DNA from: Pseudomonas sp. B21-040
GTDB lineage: Bacteria > Pseudomonadota > Gammaproteobacteria > Pseudomonadales > Pseudomonadaceae
Length of the DNA: 64,000 nt
Reading direction: 5' to 3'
NCBI RefSeq assembly: GCF_024748695.1
Contig: NZ_CP087176.1
Span: 303,501-367,500, forward strand
Position 1 is the first letter of the stretch, and the number at the start of each line of letters is the position of its first letter. This document shows, in pieces, positions 1-7,805 of this stretch. Under the pieces are notes generated by a model. It did no database searches, was not told where the DNA came from, and saw only the letters and a program-made list of their open reading frames with translations. The position numbers and the translations under genes are program-made.

Positions 1-1195
1 TGAGCGGAGTTTCGCAGAAGGTGCCCAGACGAACGGTATAGCCCTGCTCCCTGAGGAAAAGTGCCCGGTCGAGAACCAGCCATAGCTCCAACGGGCGTCG
101 GAAAAGTCCGCGCAGCAGCTCCAGATTGCGTACATGCGCCAAGCGCTGCCAGCCAGCGGCTTCGAGTGCGGACCAATCTTGCGCGCCAACTGTGGATAAC
201 TCTTTCAGCGCGGCCAGATGATGGCAGTACTCGGCGAAGGGTTTGTCCAGCCAGGCGCTGGGCAGGGACGGAGTCGGCAGGTATTCATCAACGCCGCGCA
301 GTTGCCGTTGCAGCAGGTCGAAACCCAGACGCCGGGCCATGGAGGTGTCACGTTGACGGCGCACGCGTGCACCGGCGGTGACGGTTTCGCTCATCGGGAG
401 GGCGAGATCGTCGAGGGACAGCTGTAGGTCGGAGCGTAAAGCCACAGAGGAAAGTGGCTGATAGGCCGCAAGACTGATCCGGTTATAACAGCACGGCGCG
501 ATGGCGAGTTGCTTGCAACCTGCCGCACTGGCGAGCTGGATCAGTCGCACATGCAAGTCACCGCATGCATGCAGCGCGACGGGTGTGTGTCCGTTGTGCA
601 GTAGTGATGCAGCATCCGAGGCCAGTACATCCTGTTCGACGTGCAGTGCGTGCAAGTGATGACGCTGGCTGAGTGCCTGTCCGCTGGCCACCAGTGCCGG
701 GTCGTATTCCAGACAGGTCAGTTGTTGCCCGGTTTGCAGCAAACGCCGGCCCAGGTGGCCCTTGCCCGAGCACCAGTCCAGCCAATGCCTCGGCGGCGCA
801 GCAAACGACAGGCGACTGGCAAACGCCTCAATCTGCTGCCACTTGCGCCCCGGCACATCGACGTTCAGGCGATGCCCGGCCGCTTGCAGTGCGTGCGCCG
901 GCAATTCAGCCACCTGGCTCAGCTCAAGCGACAGCGCCGCCAACGAAGCAAATGGCTCCGGCGCACTCAACGAGCAAGGGTGGTTGTGGCTGCTTTCCGC
1001 GTCGTCCAGCGAGCGGTTGCGTAGCCACAAGGACAATTCAGGGTAGGACGTTTCCCAAGGCAGGTGCAGATGAGTAAACGGCCGTGGCTTCCACAGCGCT
1101 TGATGCTCGATCAGAAAAGCATCCAGCGCCGTGAAGCGGGCGAGCAGGGCCTCGCCCGTCAGCACGCAGGAGGAATCAACGCCCTTGGCAGGCAT
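1..1195 (-). CDS. SAM-dependent methyltransferase, partial (C-terminus beyond window)
   Basis: An open frame runs from an ATG at 1195 off the left edge, giving about 398 visible residues. Around residues 140-152 it has a glycine-rich SAM-binding motif (DWCSGKGHLGRRL), and further on HACGDLH and a CC pair. That combination is typical of the Methyltransf_32 / GSTCD-like family, whose members are mostly uncharacterised and are suspected RNA methyltransferases. The start overlaps the end of the upstream permease gene by 20 bp in another frame, so it is probably the last gene of that transcription unit. No strong Shine-Dalgarno precedes the ATG, and an in-frame GTG ten codons on is an alternative start. 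The substrate cannot be told from the sequence. Confidence 0.8.
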   Translation of the reverse strand, partial: MPAKGVDSSCVLTGEALLARFTALDAFLIEHQALWKPRPFTHLHLPWETSYPELSLWLRNRSLDDAESSHNHPCSLSAPEPFASLAALSLELSQVAELPAHALQAAGHRLNVDVPGRKWQQIEAFASRLSFAAPPRHWLDWCSGKGHLGRRLLQTGQQLTCLEYDPALVASGQALSQRHHLHALHVEQDVLASDAASLLHNGHTPVALHACGDLHVRLIQLASAAGCKQLAIAPCCYNRISLAAYQPLSSVALRSDLQLSLDDLALPMSETVTAGARVRRQRDTSMARRLGFDLLQRQLRGVDEYLPTPSLPSAWLDKPFAEYCHHLAALKELSTVGAQDWSALEAAGWQRLAHVRNLELLRGLFRRPLELWLVLDRALFLREQGYTVRLGTFCETPL

Positions 1196-1865
1196 CGACG
1201 CGCAACCAGCGCTCCAGCAGCTTGAAGCCGCGAACCAGCACGTAAGCCATCAACAGATAGAACATGCCCGCGGCGAAGAAGATCTCCACCGGCAGGTAGG
1301 TTCGGGCAATGATGGTGCGGGCCATGCCGGTCAGTTCCAGCAGGGTCACGGTACTGGCCAGGGCGCTGGCCTTGAGCATCAGGATCACTTCGTTGCTGTA
1401 GGCCGGGAGGCCGATGCGCGCGGCTCGCGGCAGGATGATATAGAACAGCGCTTTGGCGCGAGACATACCCAACGCGCGCGCCGCTTCGATTTCACCCGGC
1501 GGAATCGCCTGGATCGCGCCGCGCAGGATCTCGGCGATGTAGGCAGCGGTGTGCAGGGTCATGGTCGCGGTGGCGCACCAGAACGGATCGCGCAAGTACG
1601 GCCACATGGAGCTATTACGGATGACATCAAACTGCGCCAGGCCGTAATAAACCAGGAACAGCTGAACCAGCAACGGCGTGCCGCGGAAAAAGAAGATATA
1701 GCCGTAGGGAAATGCCCGTACGTACCAGAGTCGTGACGAACGCGCGATGCCCAGCGGAATCGCCAGCAGCAAACCGGCGATCACGGCGATGGCCACCAGT
1801 TCCAGGGTCAGCGTTGCGCCTTGGGCCAGTTTCGGCAGCCACTTGATGATGACTTCCCAGTTCAT
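1176..1865 (-). CDS. hisM: Amino-acid ABC transporter permease, HisM type
   Basis: The 229-residue product is a polytopic inner-membrane permease of the His/Glu/Gln/Arg (HisM/QM) class. The EAA loop that contacts the ATPase is visible in the middle of the protein (EAARALGMSRAKALFYIILP). It should pair with the adjacent HisQ-type permease to form the translocation channel. Its ATG overlaps the stop of that gene (ATGA at 1862-1865), which indicates translational coupling. The symbol follows family similarity. Family members carry histidine, lysine, arginine, ornithine or other polar amino acids, and specificity is not decided by this sequence. Confidence 0.88.
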   Translation of the reverse strand: MNWEVIIKWLPKLAQGATLTLELVAIAVIAGLLLAIPLGIARSSRLWYVRAFPYGYIFFFRGTPLLVQLFLVYYGLAQFDVIRNSSMWPYLRDPFWCATATMTLHTAAYIAEILRGAIQAIPPGEIEAARALGMSRAKALFYIILPRAARIGLPAYSNEVILMLKASALASTVTLLELTGMARTIIARTYLPVEIFFAAGMFYLLMAYVLVRGFKLLERWLRVDACQGR

Positions 1866-2557
1866 TGGGTGCTCCTCGCGAAGCCGCGAGCGGCACGTCG
1901 TTCCATTAAGTGCATGCCGCTCATGGCGAGCACGGTCAAGCCCAGGTACATGAACGCGGCCACCATATAGAAGGTGAACGGTTGCTTGGACACGGTCACG
2001 CCGATTTGCGCGTGGCGCATGATTTCTTCCAGGCCGATGACCGATACCAGCGCGGTGTCTTTCATCAGGATCATGAACAGGTTGCCAAGGCCCGGCAGGG
2101 CGATGCGCCACATTTGCGGCATGATCAGTTTGGTGAAGATGCGAAACTTCGACAGACCCAACGCCACGCCGGCTTCACGGTGACCTTTGGGAATCGCCAG
2201 AATCGCGCCCCGAAACACTTCGGTGGCGTAGGCGCCAAAGCACAGCCCCAGGGCAATCACACCGGCTGCGAAGGCATTGAGTTCGAGGTCGGGGTTACCG
2301 AAAAACTCGCCCATGGCACGCATCAGGTTGACCGTGCCGAAATAGATCAACAGCACCCAGAGTAATTCCGGAATACCGCGAACCAGTGTCGAATAAGTGC
2401 CGCCAAGCCATTGCAGCGGCTTGTATGGCGAAGTCTTGGCCAAGGCGCCGAGCAGACCGAGCACCAGTCCCAGGCACAGGGCCGAGAGTGCCAGTTTCAC
2501 AGTCATCAGCGCGCCGGCGGCGAGCGCCGGGCCGAATCCGTAGAGATCGATAGTCAT
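1862..2557 (-). CDS. hisQ: Amino-acid ABC transporter permease, HisQ type
   Basis: The 231-residue product is the second permease of the transporter, with about five membrane segments and an EAA loop (REAGVALGLSKFRIFTKLIM). It begins 78 bp after the binding-protein stop and overlaps the next permease by four bases. The transcription order is ATPase, binding protein, HisQ, HisM, methyltransferase. The spacer before it contains a strong hairpin that may limit decay of the upstream binding-protein message. Function as a type I importer subunit is well supported; the exact substrate is inferred only as a polar or basic amino acid. Confidence 0.88.
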   Translation of the reverse strand: MTIDLYGFGPALAAGALMTVKLALSALCLGLVLGLLGALAKTSPYKPLQWLGGTYSTLVRGIPELLWVLLIYFGTVNLMRAMGEFFGNPDLELNAFAAGVIALGLCFGAYATEVFRGAILAIPKGHREAGVALGLSKFRIFTKLIMPQMWRIALPGLGNLFMILMKDTALVSVIGLEEIMRHAQIGVTVSKQPFTFYMVAAFMYLGLTVLAMSGMHLMERRAARGFARSTQ

Positions 2558-2593
2558 GGATTTCTTTTCAAATCGCGGCAGGCAATGCCGAGA

Positions 2594-2621
2594 ACCGGCA
2601 CCGCTATAAAGCGGCGCCGGT
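2594..2621 (-). other. Intercistronic hairpin downstream of the binding-protein gene
   Basis: A near-perfect inverted repeat (ACCGGC-a-CCGCT, loop ataa, AGCGG-c-GCCGGT) lies between the binding-protein stop and the hisQ start. It has no U-run, so it is not an obvious terminator. In many binding-protein operons such hairpins protect the 5' message and help the binding protein be made in excess over the membrane subunits. That role is inferred here. Confidence 0.6.
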
Positions 2622-2635
2622 CAGGCAGGTCAGAA

Positions 2636-3382
2636 TCAATAGATGCTGAACGGGAAGTACTTGTCGTTGATTTTCTTGTAGGTGCCGTCAGCGACGATTT
2701 CTTTCAGTGCGACGTTCAGCTTCTCGCGGATCGGGTCGTTTTTACGGACAGCGATACCGATTTTGTCGCTTTCTTCTACCGGATCGCCTTTGAATTCGTA
2801 AGACCTGCCGGCGTCGCTTTTCAGCCACTCGTAGTTGACGTATTTGTCGGCGAGGATGCCGTCCAGACGACCAGAGGTCAGGTCCAGGTAAGCGTTTTCC
2901 TGAGTGTCGTAGAGTTTGACTTCGACGTCGGGCATGTTGTCTTCCATCCAGGTACCGGCGAGGGTCGCACGTTGTGCGCCGATCACTTTGCCTTGCAGGG
3001 AAGCCTTGTCGGTTTTGAAGTCTGCGTCTTTCTTGGCGATGAATTGCAGCTTGTTCGAGTAGTACGGGTCGGTGAAGTCCACCGCACCCTTGCGCTCGTC
3101 AGTGATCGACATCGAGGAGATCAGGAAGTCGAACTTCTTCGCGTTCAGGGCCGGGATGATGCCGTCCCAGTCGGAGGTGACCACGGTGCACTCGACTTTC
3201 ATCTTGGCACACAGGGCGTCGCCGATTTCTTTGTCGAAGCCGACCACGTTGCCGCTGGCATCTTTGTTGTTGAATGGCGGGTAGGCCGCTTCGATGCCCA
3301 TCTTCAGGGTTTCGGCCATGGCACCGGCGCTGAACGCCAGGGTGACGGCGGCAGCCAGGAAGACCTTTTTGTAGTTCTGCAT
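2636..3382 (-). CDS. Periplasmic amino-acid-binding protein of the ABC transporter
   Basis: The product is 248 residues. It has a Sec signal peptide (MQNYKKVFLAAAVTLAFSAG, cleaved near AMA-ET) and the SBP_bac_3 fold of polar amino-acid binders. The ligand-site pattern YPPFNNKD near the N-terminus and the segment GFDKEIGDAL fit the HisJ/ArgT/AotJ group. The ATG at 3382 was preferred to an upstream in-frame start because it places the signal peptide at the N-terminus and follows GGAG. It lies 13 bp after the ATPase gene, so the two are co-transcribed. Histidine or basic amino acids are the likeliest ligands, not proven. Confidence 0.88.
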   Translation of the reverse strand: MQNYKKVFLAAAVTLAFSAGAMAETLKMGIEAAYPPFNNKDASGNVVGFDKEIGDALCAKMKVECTVVTSDWDGIIPALNAKKFDFLISSMSITDERKGAVDFTDPYYSNKLQFIAKKDADFKTDKASLQGKVIGAQRATLAGTWMEDNMPDVEVKLYDTQENAYLDLTSGRLDGILADKYVNYEWLKSDAGRSYEFKGDPVEESDKIGIAVRKNDPIREKLNVALKEIVADGTYKKINDKYFPFSIY

Positions 3383-3395
3383 GTGGGGAGCTCCG

Positions 3396-4169
3396 TTAGC
3401 GGTTGCTGGACATGAATTGTTTGCAGCGCGCCGAAAGCGGGTTTTCAAACACCTGCTGTGGCGATCCTTGCTCTTCTACCAGGCCCTGGTGGAGGAACAC
3501 CACTTCGCTGGAGACCTGACGGGCGAAGCCCATCTCGTGGGTCACGAGCAGCATGGTGCGGCCTTCTTCGGCCAGTGCACGGATGACATTAAGTACTTCC
3601 TGGACCATTTCCGGGTCAAGGGCTGAGGTGGGCTCGTCGAACAGGATCACCTTGGGCTGCATCGCCAGGGTTCGGGCGATGGCGGCGCGCTGCTGCTGGC
3701 CGCCGGACAGTTGCGCCGGGTAGGCATGGCGCTTGTCGGCGATGCCGACCTTGGCCAGCAGGGCTTCGGCCACTTCGATGGCTTCGGCCTTGCTCTGGCC
3801 GAGCACGCGGCGCGGAGCTTCGATGATGTTGTCGAGCACGCTCATGTGCGGCCAGAGATTAAAGTTTTGAAACACAAAACCAATCTCGCTGCGCAGGCGG
3901 TTGATCTGCTTGCCGTCGGCAGCGACCAGTTCGCCGTTCTTCGCCGCTTTGAGTTTGAGTTCTTCGCCGGCTACCAGAATCTGGCCCTGGTGCGGGTTTT
4001 CCAAGAGGTTGATGCAACGCAGGAACGTGGACTTGCCGGAACCGGAAGAACCCAGGATCGAGATCACGTCACCGTCGCGGGCGGTCAACGAGATGCCTTT
4101 GAGCACCTCAAGCTGTCCGTAGCGTTTGTGCAAATTGCGGATTTCAAGCGCGGGCGTGGCCTCAGCCAT
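3396..4169 (-). CDS. hisP: Amino-acid ABC transporter ATP-binding protein, HisP type
   Basis: The 257-residue ABC ATPase has Walker A GSSGSGKST (about residue 40), the signature LSGGQQQRAAIA, Walker B VILFDEPTSALDPE and the H-loop TH. It powers import through the two following permeases from the cytoplasmic face. It is the first gene of the minus-strand unit (ATPase, binding protein, HisQ, HisM, methyltransferase). The symbol is by family resemblance to HisP/GlnQ. The length and all motifs are normal. Confidence 0.9.
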   Translation of the reverse strand: MAEATPALEIRNLHKRYGQLEVLKGISLTARDGDVISILGSSGSGKSTFLRCINLLENPHQGQILVAGEELKLKAAKNGELVAADGKQINRLRSEIGFVFQNFNLWPHMSVLDNIIEAPRRVLGQSKAEAIEVAEALLAKVGIADKRHAYPAQLSGGQQQRAAIARTLAMQPKVILFDEPTSALDPEMVQEVLNVIRALAEEGRTMLLVTHEMGFARQVSSEVVFLHQGLVEEQGSPQQVFENPLSARCKQFMSSNR

Positions 4170-4453
4170 GTGCGTTCCTCATAGTGTTTCGCTCCTGCTG
4201 TTGGCGGCCTTCCTGGCGAGGCGGCCACGCTAGCATAGCGTTTGAATGGCAGCCAACAGCGCTATGGGCGGTAAACGGAAGTGATGTGGCAGGTTGTCGC
4301 ATCGGTACAGCAGACTGTCGCGCTGCTATCAACCGAACAGCCGTTTGATCCTGCTTTTAAATACAAAGCAGCCGCGGGTGGCGTAAAAAAGGGCGCGATG
4401 TTGCCAGCTTTGGCGGGGTGTTGGAAGCGCTAAGCGGCCAAACGTTCCTGATC
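4170..4453. other. Intergenic region between divergent hisP and gabP
   Basis: This is the hisP-proximal part of a 562-bp divergent spacer. No open frame with coding character is visible. A short palindrome (CGCTA-gca-TAGCG) near 4230 lies where the hisP promoter would be expected, but I cannot assign -35/-10 boxes with confidence. The GC-rich stretch around 4365-4440 could be a leader or sRNA, but I recognise no family. Confidence 0.4.
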
Positions 4454-4470
4454 CGCACTTTTATTGTGCG
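4454..4470. promoter_or_regulatory. Candidate NtrC-binding palindrome upstream of gabP
   Basis: CGCACTTTTATTGTGCG is a perfect GCAC-N7-GTGC inverted repeat with the half-sites and spacing of enterobacterial NtrC sites (TGCAC...GTGCA). It lies about 180 bp upstream of the predicted sigma54 start for gabP, a normal enhancer distance. NtrC itself is encoded at 29992-31428. Confidence 0.5.
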
Positions 4471-4621
4471 TCGAGCGTTTACCGGATGTGTTTCTGGTGC
4501 GCGCGCTCGTTGGAAAAGTGAGTCGCAGGGTAACGTTCTGGCGAAGTGCTATTACTTTCAATGACTTGCGATGACTGTCCGGTCAGGTCGAGATCGCCGT
4601 GATAGACGGTTTTGAAACATT

Positions 4622-4637
4622 TTGGCGCAATTATTGC
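4622..4637 (+). promoter_or_regulatory. Candidate sigma54 promoter for gabP
   Basis: TTGGCGCAATTATTGC has the invariant GG and GC separated by exactly 10 bases and matches the sigma54 consensus at TGGC and TTGC. The predicted start is near 4649, leaving a leader of about 83 nt before the gabP ATG. The leader contains an imperfect hairpin around GGTTTC/GAAAACC. Confidence 0.55.
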
Positions 4638-4731
4638 GTGCAGAATCCAGAACGCCCCGTTGGTTTCTTTTTACGAGAAAGAAAACCAGGCGGGATGCAT
4701 GCATTCGCTTTTCCTTACAAAGGTAGTTTCA

Positions 4732-6123
4732 ATGAGCAGTACCCCAAACTCCAATGGCCTCGAACAGGGGCTTAAACCGCGTCATGTGACCATGCTGTCG
4801 ATTGCCGGGGTTATCGGCGCCGGCTTGTTCGTAGGCTCGGGTCACGCCATCGCCGCCGCCGGCCCGGCCGTGCTGTTGGCTTACGCTGCCGCCGGTATGC
4901 TGGTGGTGTTGGTGATGCGCATGCTCGGTGAAATGGCTGTTGCTTCGCCAGACACCGGCTCCTTCTCGACGTACGCCGATCGCGCGATCGGTCACTGGGC
5001 CGGTTTCACCATCGGCTGGCTGTACTGGTGGTTCTGGGTGCTGGTCATCCCGTTGGAAGCCAACGCCGCCGCCACCATCCTGCACGCCTGGTTCCCGAAC
5101 GTGGCGATCTGGGCGTTCACGCTGATCATCACCCTGCTGTTGACGGTGACCAACCTGTTCAGCGTCAAAAACTACGGTGAGTTCGAATTCTGGTTCGCCT
5201 TGATCAAGGTTGTAGCGATCATCGGTTTCATCGTCCTTGGCGTTCTGGCGATCTTCGGCTTCCTGCCAAGCAGCCAGGTCAGTGGCGTTTCGCACCTGTT
5301 CGACACCCAGGGCTTCCTGCCAAACGGCATGGGCGCGGTATTGGGCGCGATCCTGACCACCATGTTTTCCTTCATGGGCACCGAGATCGTGACCATCGCG
5401 GCCGCGGAATCGAAAAACCCTGGCCAGCAAATCTCCAAGGCGACCAACTCGGTTATCTGGCGGATCGGCTTGTTCTACCTCGTGTCGATCTTCATCGTCG
5501 TGGCCCTGGTGCCATGGAACGACCCGATTCTGGCCAGCGTCGGTTCTTACCAGACTGTGCTTGAGCGCATGGGCATCCCGAATGCCAAGCTGATCGTCGA
5601 CATCGTGGTACTTGTGGCTGTGACCAGCTGCCTCAATTCGGCGCTGTACACCGCCTCGCGCATGATGTTCTCCCTGGGCAAGCGCGGTGACGCACCGGCC
5701 GTTTCCCAGCGCACCAACAAGAGCGGCACGCCGTACTGGGCTGTGATGTTGTCGACCGGTGCTGCGTTCCTCGCCGTGTTCGCCAACTACGTCGCCCCGG
5801 CTGCGGTGTTCGAGTTCCTGCTGGCCAGCTCCGGCGCCATCGCGCTGCTGGTGTACCTGGTGATCGCCATTTCCCAGCTGCGTATGCGCAAACAGCGTAT
5901 GGCACGCGGTGAAAAAATTGCCTTCAGCATGTGGCTGTTCCCGGGCTTGACCTACGCGGTGATCATTTTCATCGTGGCGGCCCTGACCATCATGTTGTTC
6001 CAGGAAGCGCATCGCGTAGAGATTCTCGCGACCGGCCTGCTGGCGCTGTTGGTAGTCGCGGCAGGCGTGCTGGTAGCTCGTCGTCGTCACAATGAGAAGC
6101 TGAGCGCAGCCTTGGCGCGCTGA
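4732..6123 (+). CDS. gabP: 4-aminobutyrate (GABA) permease
   Basis: The 463-residue, 12-TM permease belongs to the amino acid-polyamine-organocation superfamily (AAT family). It matches E. coli GabP closely throughout, including LKPRHVTMLSIAGVIGAGLF at the N-terminus, the TGSFSTYAD segment and FMGTEIVTIAAAES in the middle. It should import GABA, or related amino acids, with protons across the inner membrane. The ATG at 4732 was preferred over an upstream in-frame ATG because the family starts here and AAAGGTAG precedes it. No gabDT genes are adjacent, so it is transcribed alone, probably from the sigma54 promoter upstream, and ends at the terminator at 6161. Confidence 0.87.
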   Translation: MSSTPNSNGLEQGLKPRHVTMLSIAGVIGAGLFVGSGHAIAAAGPAVLLAYAAAGMLVVLVMRMLGEMAVASPDTGSFSTYADRAIGHWAGFTIGWLYWWFWVLVIPLEANAAATILHAWFPNVAIWAFTLIITLLLTVTNLFSVKNYGEFEFWFALIKVVAIIGFIVLGVLAIFGFLPSSQVSGVSHLFDTQGFLPNGMGAVLGAILTTMFSFMGTEIVTIAAAESKNPGQQISKATNSVIWRIGLFYLVSIFIVVALVPWNDPILASVGSYQTVLERMGIPNAKLIVDIVVLVAVTSCLNSALYTASRMMFSLGKRGDAPAVSQRTNKSGTPYWAVMLSTGAAFLAVFANYVAPAAVFEFLLASSGAIALLVYLVIAISQLRMRKQRMARGEKIAFSMWLFPGLTYAVIIFIVAALTIMLFQEAHRVEILATGLLALLVVAAGVLVARRRHNEKLSAALAR

Positions 6124-6160
6124 GATATCTGACTCAAGCCAATTGTTGTTGAGGCACCGA

Positions 6161-6197
6161 AACGACCGCCATCAGAAATGATCGCGGTCGTTTTTTT
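6161..6197 (+). terminator. Rho-independent terminator of gabP
   Basis: The perfect 9-bp stem AACGACCGC / GCGGTCGTT is followed by a run of seven T. It lies about 40 bp after the gabP stop. Confidence 0.9.
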
Positions 6198-6504
6198 GCC
6201 TTTCATTCAGGTGCTTTATTGGGTAGTAAGCGGATAGACACGATGATGGCGAGATAGTAGCCTTTGCACCGAATGTGTATCTCGCTGTTACGGGATACGA
6301 TGGAGTTTCAGGACACGGATTGTTCGACGCCCTCAGCCTTTGCGGCTAAAAGCCCCCCGACCCTTTCTTGCCTGCTCCTTCATCTGCGGTGTGTTCACAG
6401 ATGCATTTGCGTGTGCCTGCCGTTCAAGCGGCAGATCAGAGTCAGCGCTGCATGGAGCTAGCCCGGCCACTCAGCCAACCCATTGGGGCATCAAGGAGAC
6501 AGGC
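6198..6504. other. Intergenic region before the small membrane-protein gene
   Basis: About 300 bp between the gabP terminator and the next start codon. I see no convincing coding frame, RNA fold or repeat. The promoter of the following gene must lie here but I cannot place its boxes reliably. Confidence 0.4.
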
Positions 6505-6831
6505 ATGGCGTTTACATCGGTTGTGTTCAAAAACCCGAATACCGGTGCCATGAAAGAAGCGCCAATCGGCTTCTCGTGGACTGTGTTTTTCTTTGGCTTT
6601 TTCCCGGCTTTATTCCGTGGTGATTTCAAGTGGGCAGCGATCATGTTTGTCGTGGCCTGCTTCACTTTTAGCCTCAGCAACCTCGTGTTCATGTTCATCT
6701 ACAACAAGCTGTACGTTAAGGATCTGATCGGTGCCGGCTTCAAGGCTCAATCCATTGCCAGCGGTGATCTTAGCTACGCCAGTGCCAAGATCGGCATGGA
6801 AATCCCGCGTCTGAATCCTGTGGCTGCCTGA
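6505..6831 (+). CDS. Small membrane protein of unknown function
   Basis: The product is 108 residues with two closely spaced hydrophobic segments. The first contains the aromatic run WTVFFFGFFPALFRGDFKWA and the second MFVVACFTFSLSNLVFMFIY, followed by a soluble C-terminus. This looks like the short DUF2628-type membrane proteins, but I would not name the family firmly. AAGGAG seven bases before the ATG at 6505 fixes the start, and a terminator follows directly. No neighbour suggests a role. Confidence 0.65.
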   Translation: MAFTSVVFKNPNTGAMKEAPIGFSWTVFFFGFFPALFRGDFKWAAIMFVVACFTFSLSNLVFMFIYNKLYVKDLIGAGFKAQSIASGDLSYASAKIGMEIPRLNPVAA

Positions 6832-6857
6832 GGCTTGTAGCTTCTGCAGGTAAAAAA

Positions 6858-6895
6858 AACGGCCGCTGTCAGTGATGACGAGCGGCCGTTTTTGT
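6858..6895 (+). terminator. Bidirectional terminator between convergent genes
   Basis: The inverted repeat AAACGGCCGCT / AGCGGCCGTTT is flanked by an A-run on the left and a T-run on the right. It can therefore stop transcription from both the small membrane-protein gene and the minus-strand gene ending at 6910. Confidence 0.88.
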
Positions 6896-6909
6896 TTGAG
6901 TCGTAATCC

Positions 6910-7353
6910 TTACTCGGCTTTTTCTTCCAGCGACTCACGGTAGACATCCAATGCAGCGCCGAAATCGGCGATGAACTGTGGCTCGCTCAGCCACGCCTGG
7001 GCGGCGTCGCGGTCCATGCCGTCGGCCCACATGCGGTAGTCGATCAGCATGTCGGCGGCCAGGTGGGTGGCAGCCATGCCTTCGTCGTCGGCGTTTTCCA
7101 TGTCCAGCAGTTCTGGGTGGTCGATGATGATAAAGGCGAGGTTCGTCAGCAACACCGAGAGCATTTCACTGCGGCTGACGGCTTCCGCATCGCGCATTTT
7201 GCTGAACATCGCCAGGGTGTATTCCGGGATCGGCTCATCGAGATGGCCAAGGTCATCGTCCAGCGCGGCGGGTTTGCGGCCGTGGATATTGATCTGCTTG
7301 GCTTTGGCCTTTGCGCGCTTGGCGCGTTTTTGTTGCTTGTTCAGGGATGCCAT
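6910..7353 (-). CDS. Conserved hypothetical protein, paralogue of the upstream gene
   Basis: The 147-residue soluble protein has a strongly basic N-terminus (MASLNKQQKRAKRAKAKAKQ) and an acidic, probably helical remainder. No enzymatic motif is visible. It resembles the product of the gene immediately upstream (7360-7776) in the N-terminal KRA-RAKAKAKQ tail and in the later pattern of a -YR-W- segment, a W(L/I)(S/E) motif and an (F)xADF/Y motif. The pair therefore looks like an old tandem duplication. The two genes are six bases apart and probably one operon. The lysine-rich tail could bind nucleic acid, which is speculation. Confidence 0.7.
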   Translation of the reverse strand: MASLNKQQKRAKRAKAKAKQINIHGRKPAALDDDLGHLDEPIPEYTLAMFSKMRDAEAVSRSEMLSVLLTNLAFIIIDHPELLDMENADDEGMAATHLAADMLIDYRMWADGMDRDAAQAWLSEPQFIADFGAALDVYRESLEEKAE

Positions 7354-7359
7354 GGGAAC

Positions 7360-7776
7360 TCAGTTGGTTTTCTGTTGGGTTTGGGCGGCGATGATATCGG
7401 ACGCTGCGACATAGTCGGCCTGGAAGGCCGGTGATTCGATCCACGCCAGGGCGCCGGCCTCGTCTGCTTCGGTCGACCATTGGCGGTACTCGATCAGCGC
7501 GGCGAGGATGAAGTCCATCGCGCCTTCTTCGCCTTCTTGCTCGTACACCAGCTCCAGCAGCGGGTCTTCCAGGAAGGCTACGCACATCGCTTGCTGGCTG
7601 ATTTTTTCGGCGTCGATCATTTTCTTGAACAGTTCGGTCAGGTCCACCGATTCGAAGTCGATGCGATCATCGTTCGGGTCCAGCTCGACCGGTGCGGCTG
7701 CCCGCTGCGTGCGGTTTTGCTTGGCCTTGGCTTTAGCGCGAGTGGCGCGTTTGTGCTGCTTGTTGGCGGAGGCCAT
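7360..7776 (-). CDS. Conserved hypothetical protein, tandem paralogue
   Basis: The 138-residue protein has the same basic head as its neighbour (MASANKQHKRATRAKAKAKQ) followed by an acidic region. The ATG at 7776 was chosen because it aligns exactly with the start of the paralogue; an earlier in-frame start at 7884 would add 36 unrelated residues overlapping the upstream hydrolase. No signal peptide or membrane segment is seen. It sits between an alpha/beta hydrolase gene and its paralogue on the same strand. Function unknown. Confidence 0.7.
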   Translation of the reverse strand: MASANKQHKRATRAKAKAKQNRTQRAAAPVELDPNDDRIDFESVDLTELFKKMIDAEKISQQAMCVAFLEDPLLELVYEQEGEEGAMDFILAALIEYRQWSTEADEAGALAWIESPAFQADYVAASDIIAAQTQQKTN

Positions 7777-7805
7777 GGGTGTCGTTCCGTAATTCGTTGA
7801 GGGGC

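Noticed and set aside
4246..4320. GTGGCAGGTTGTCGC near 4285 as a sigma54 promoter
   Set aside because: GG and GC are 9 bases apart instead of 10; the element at 4622-4637 has the correct spacing.
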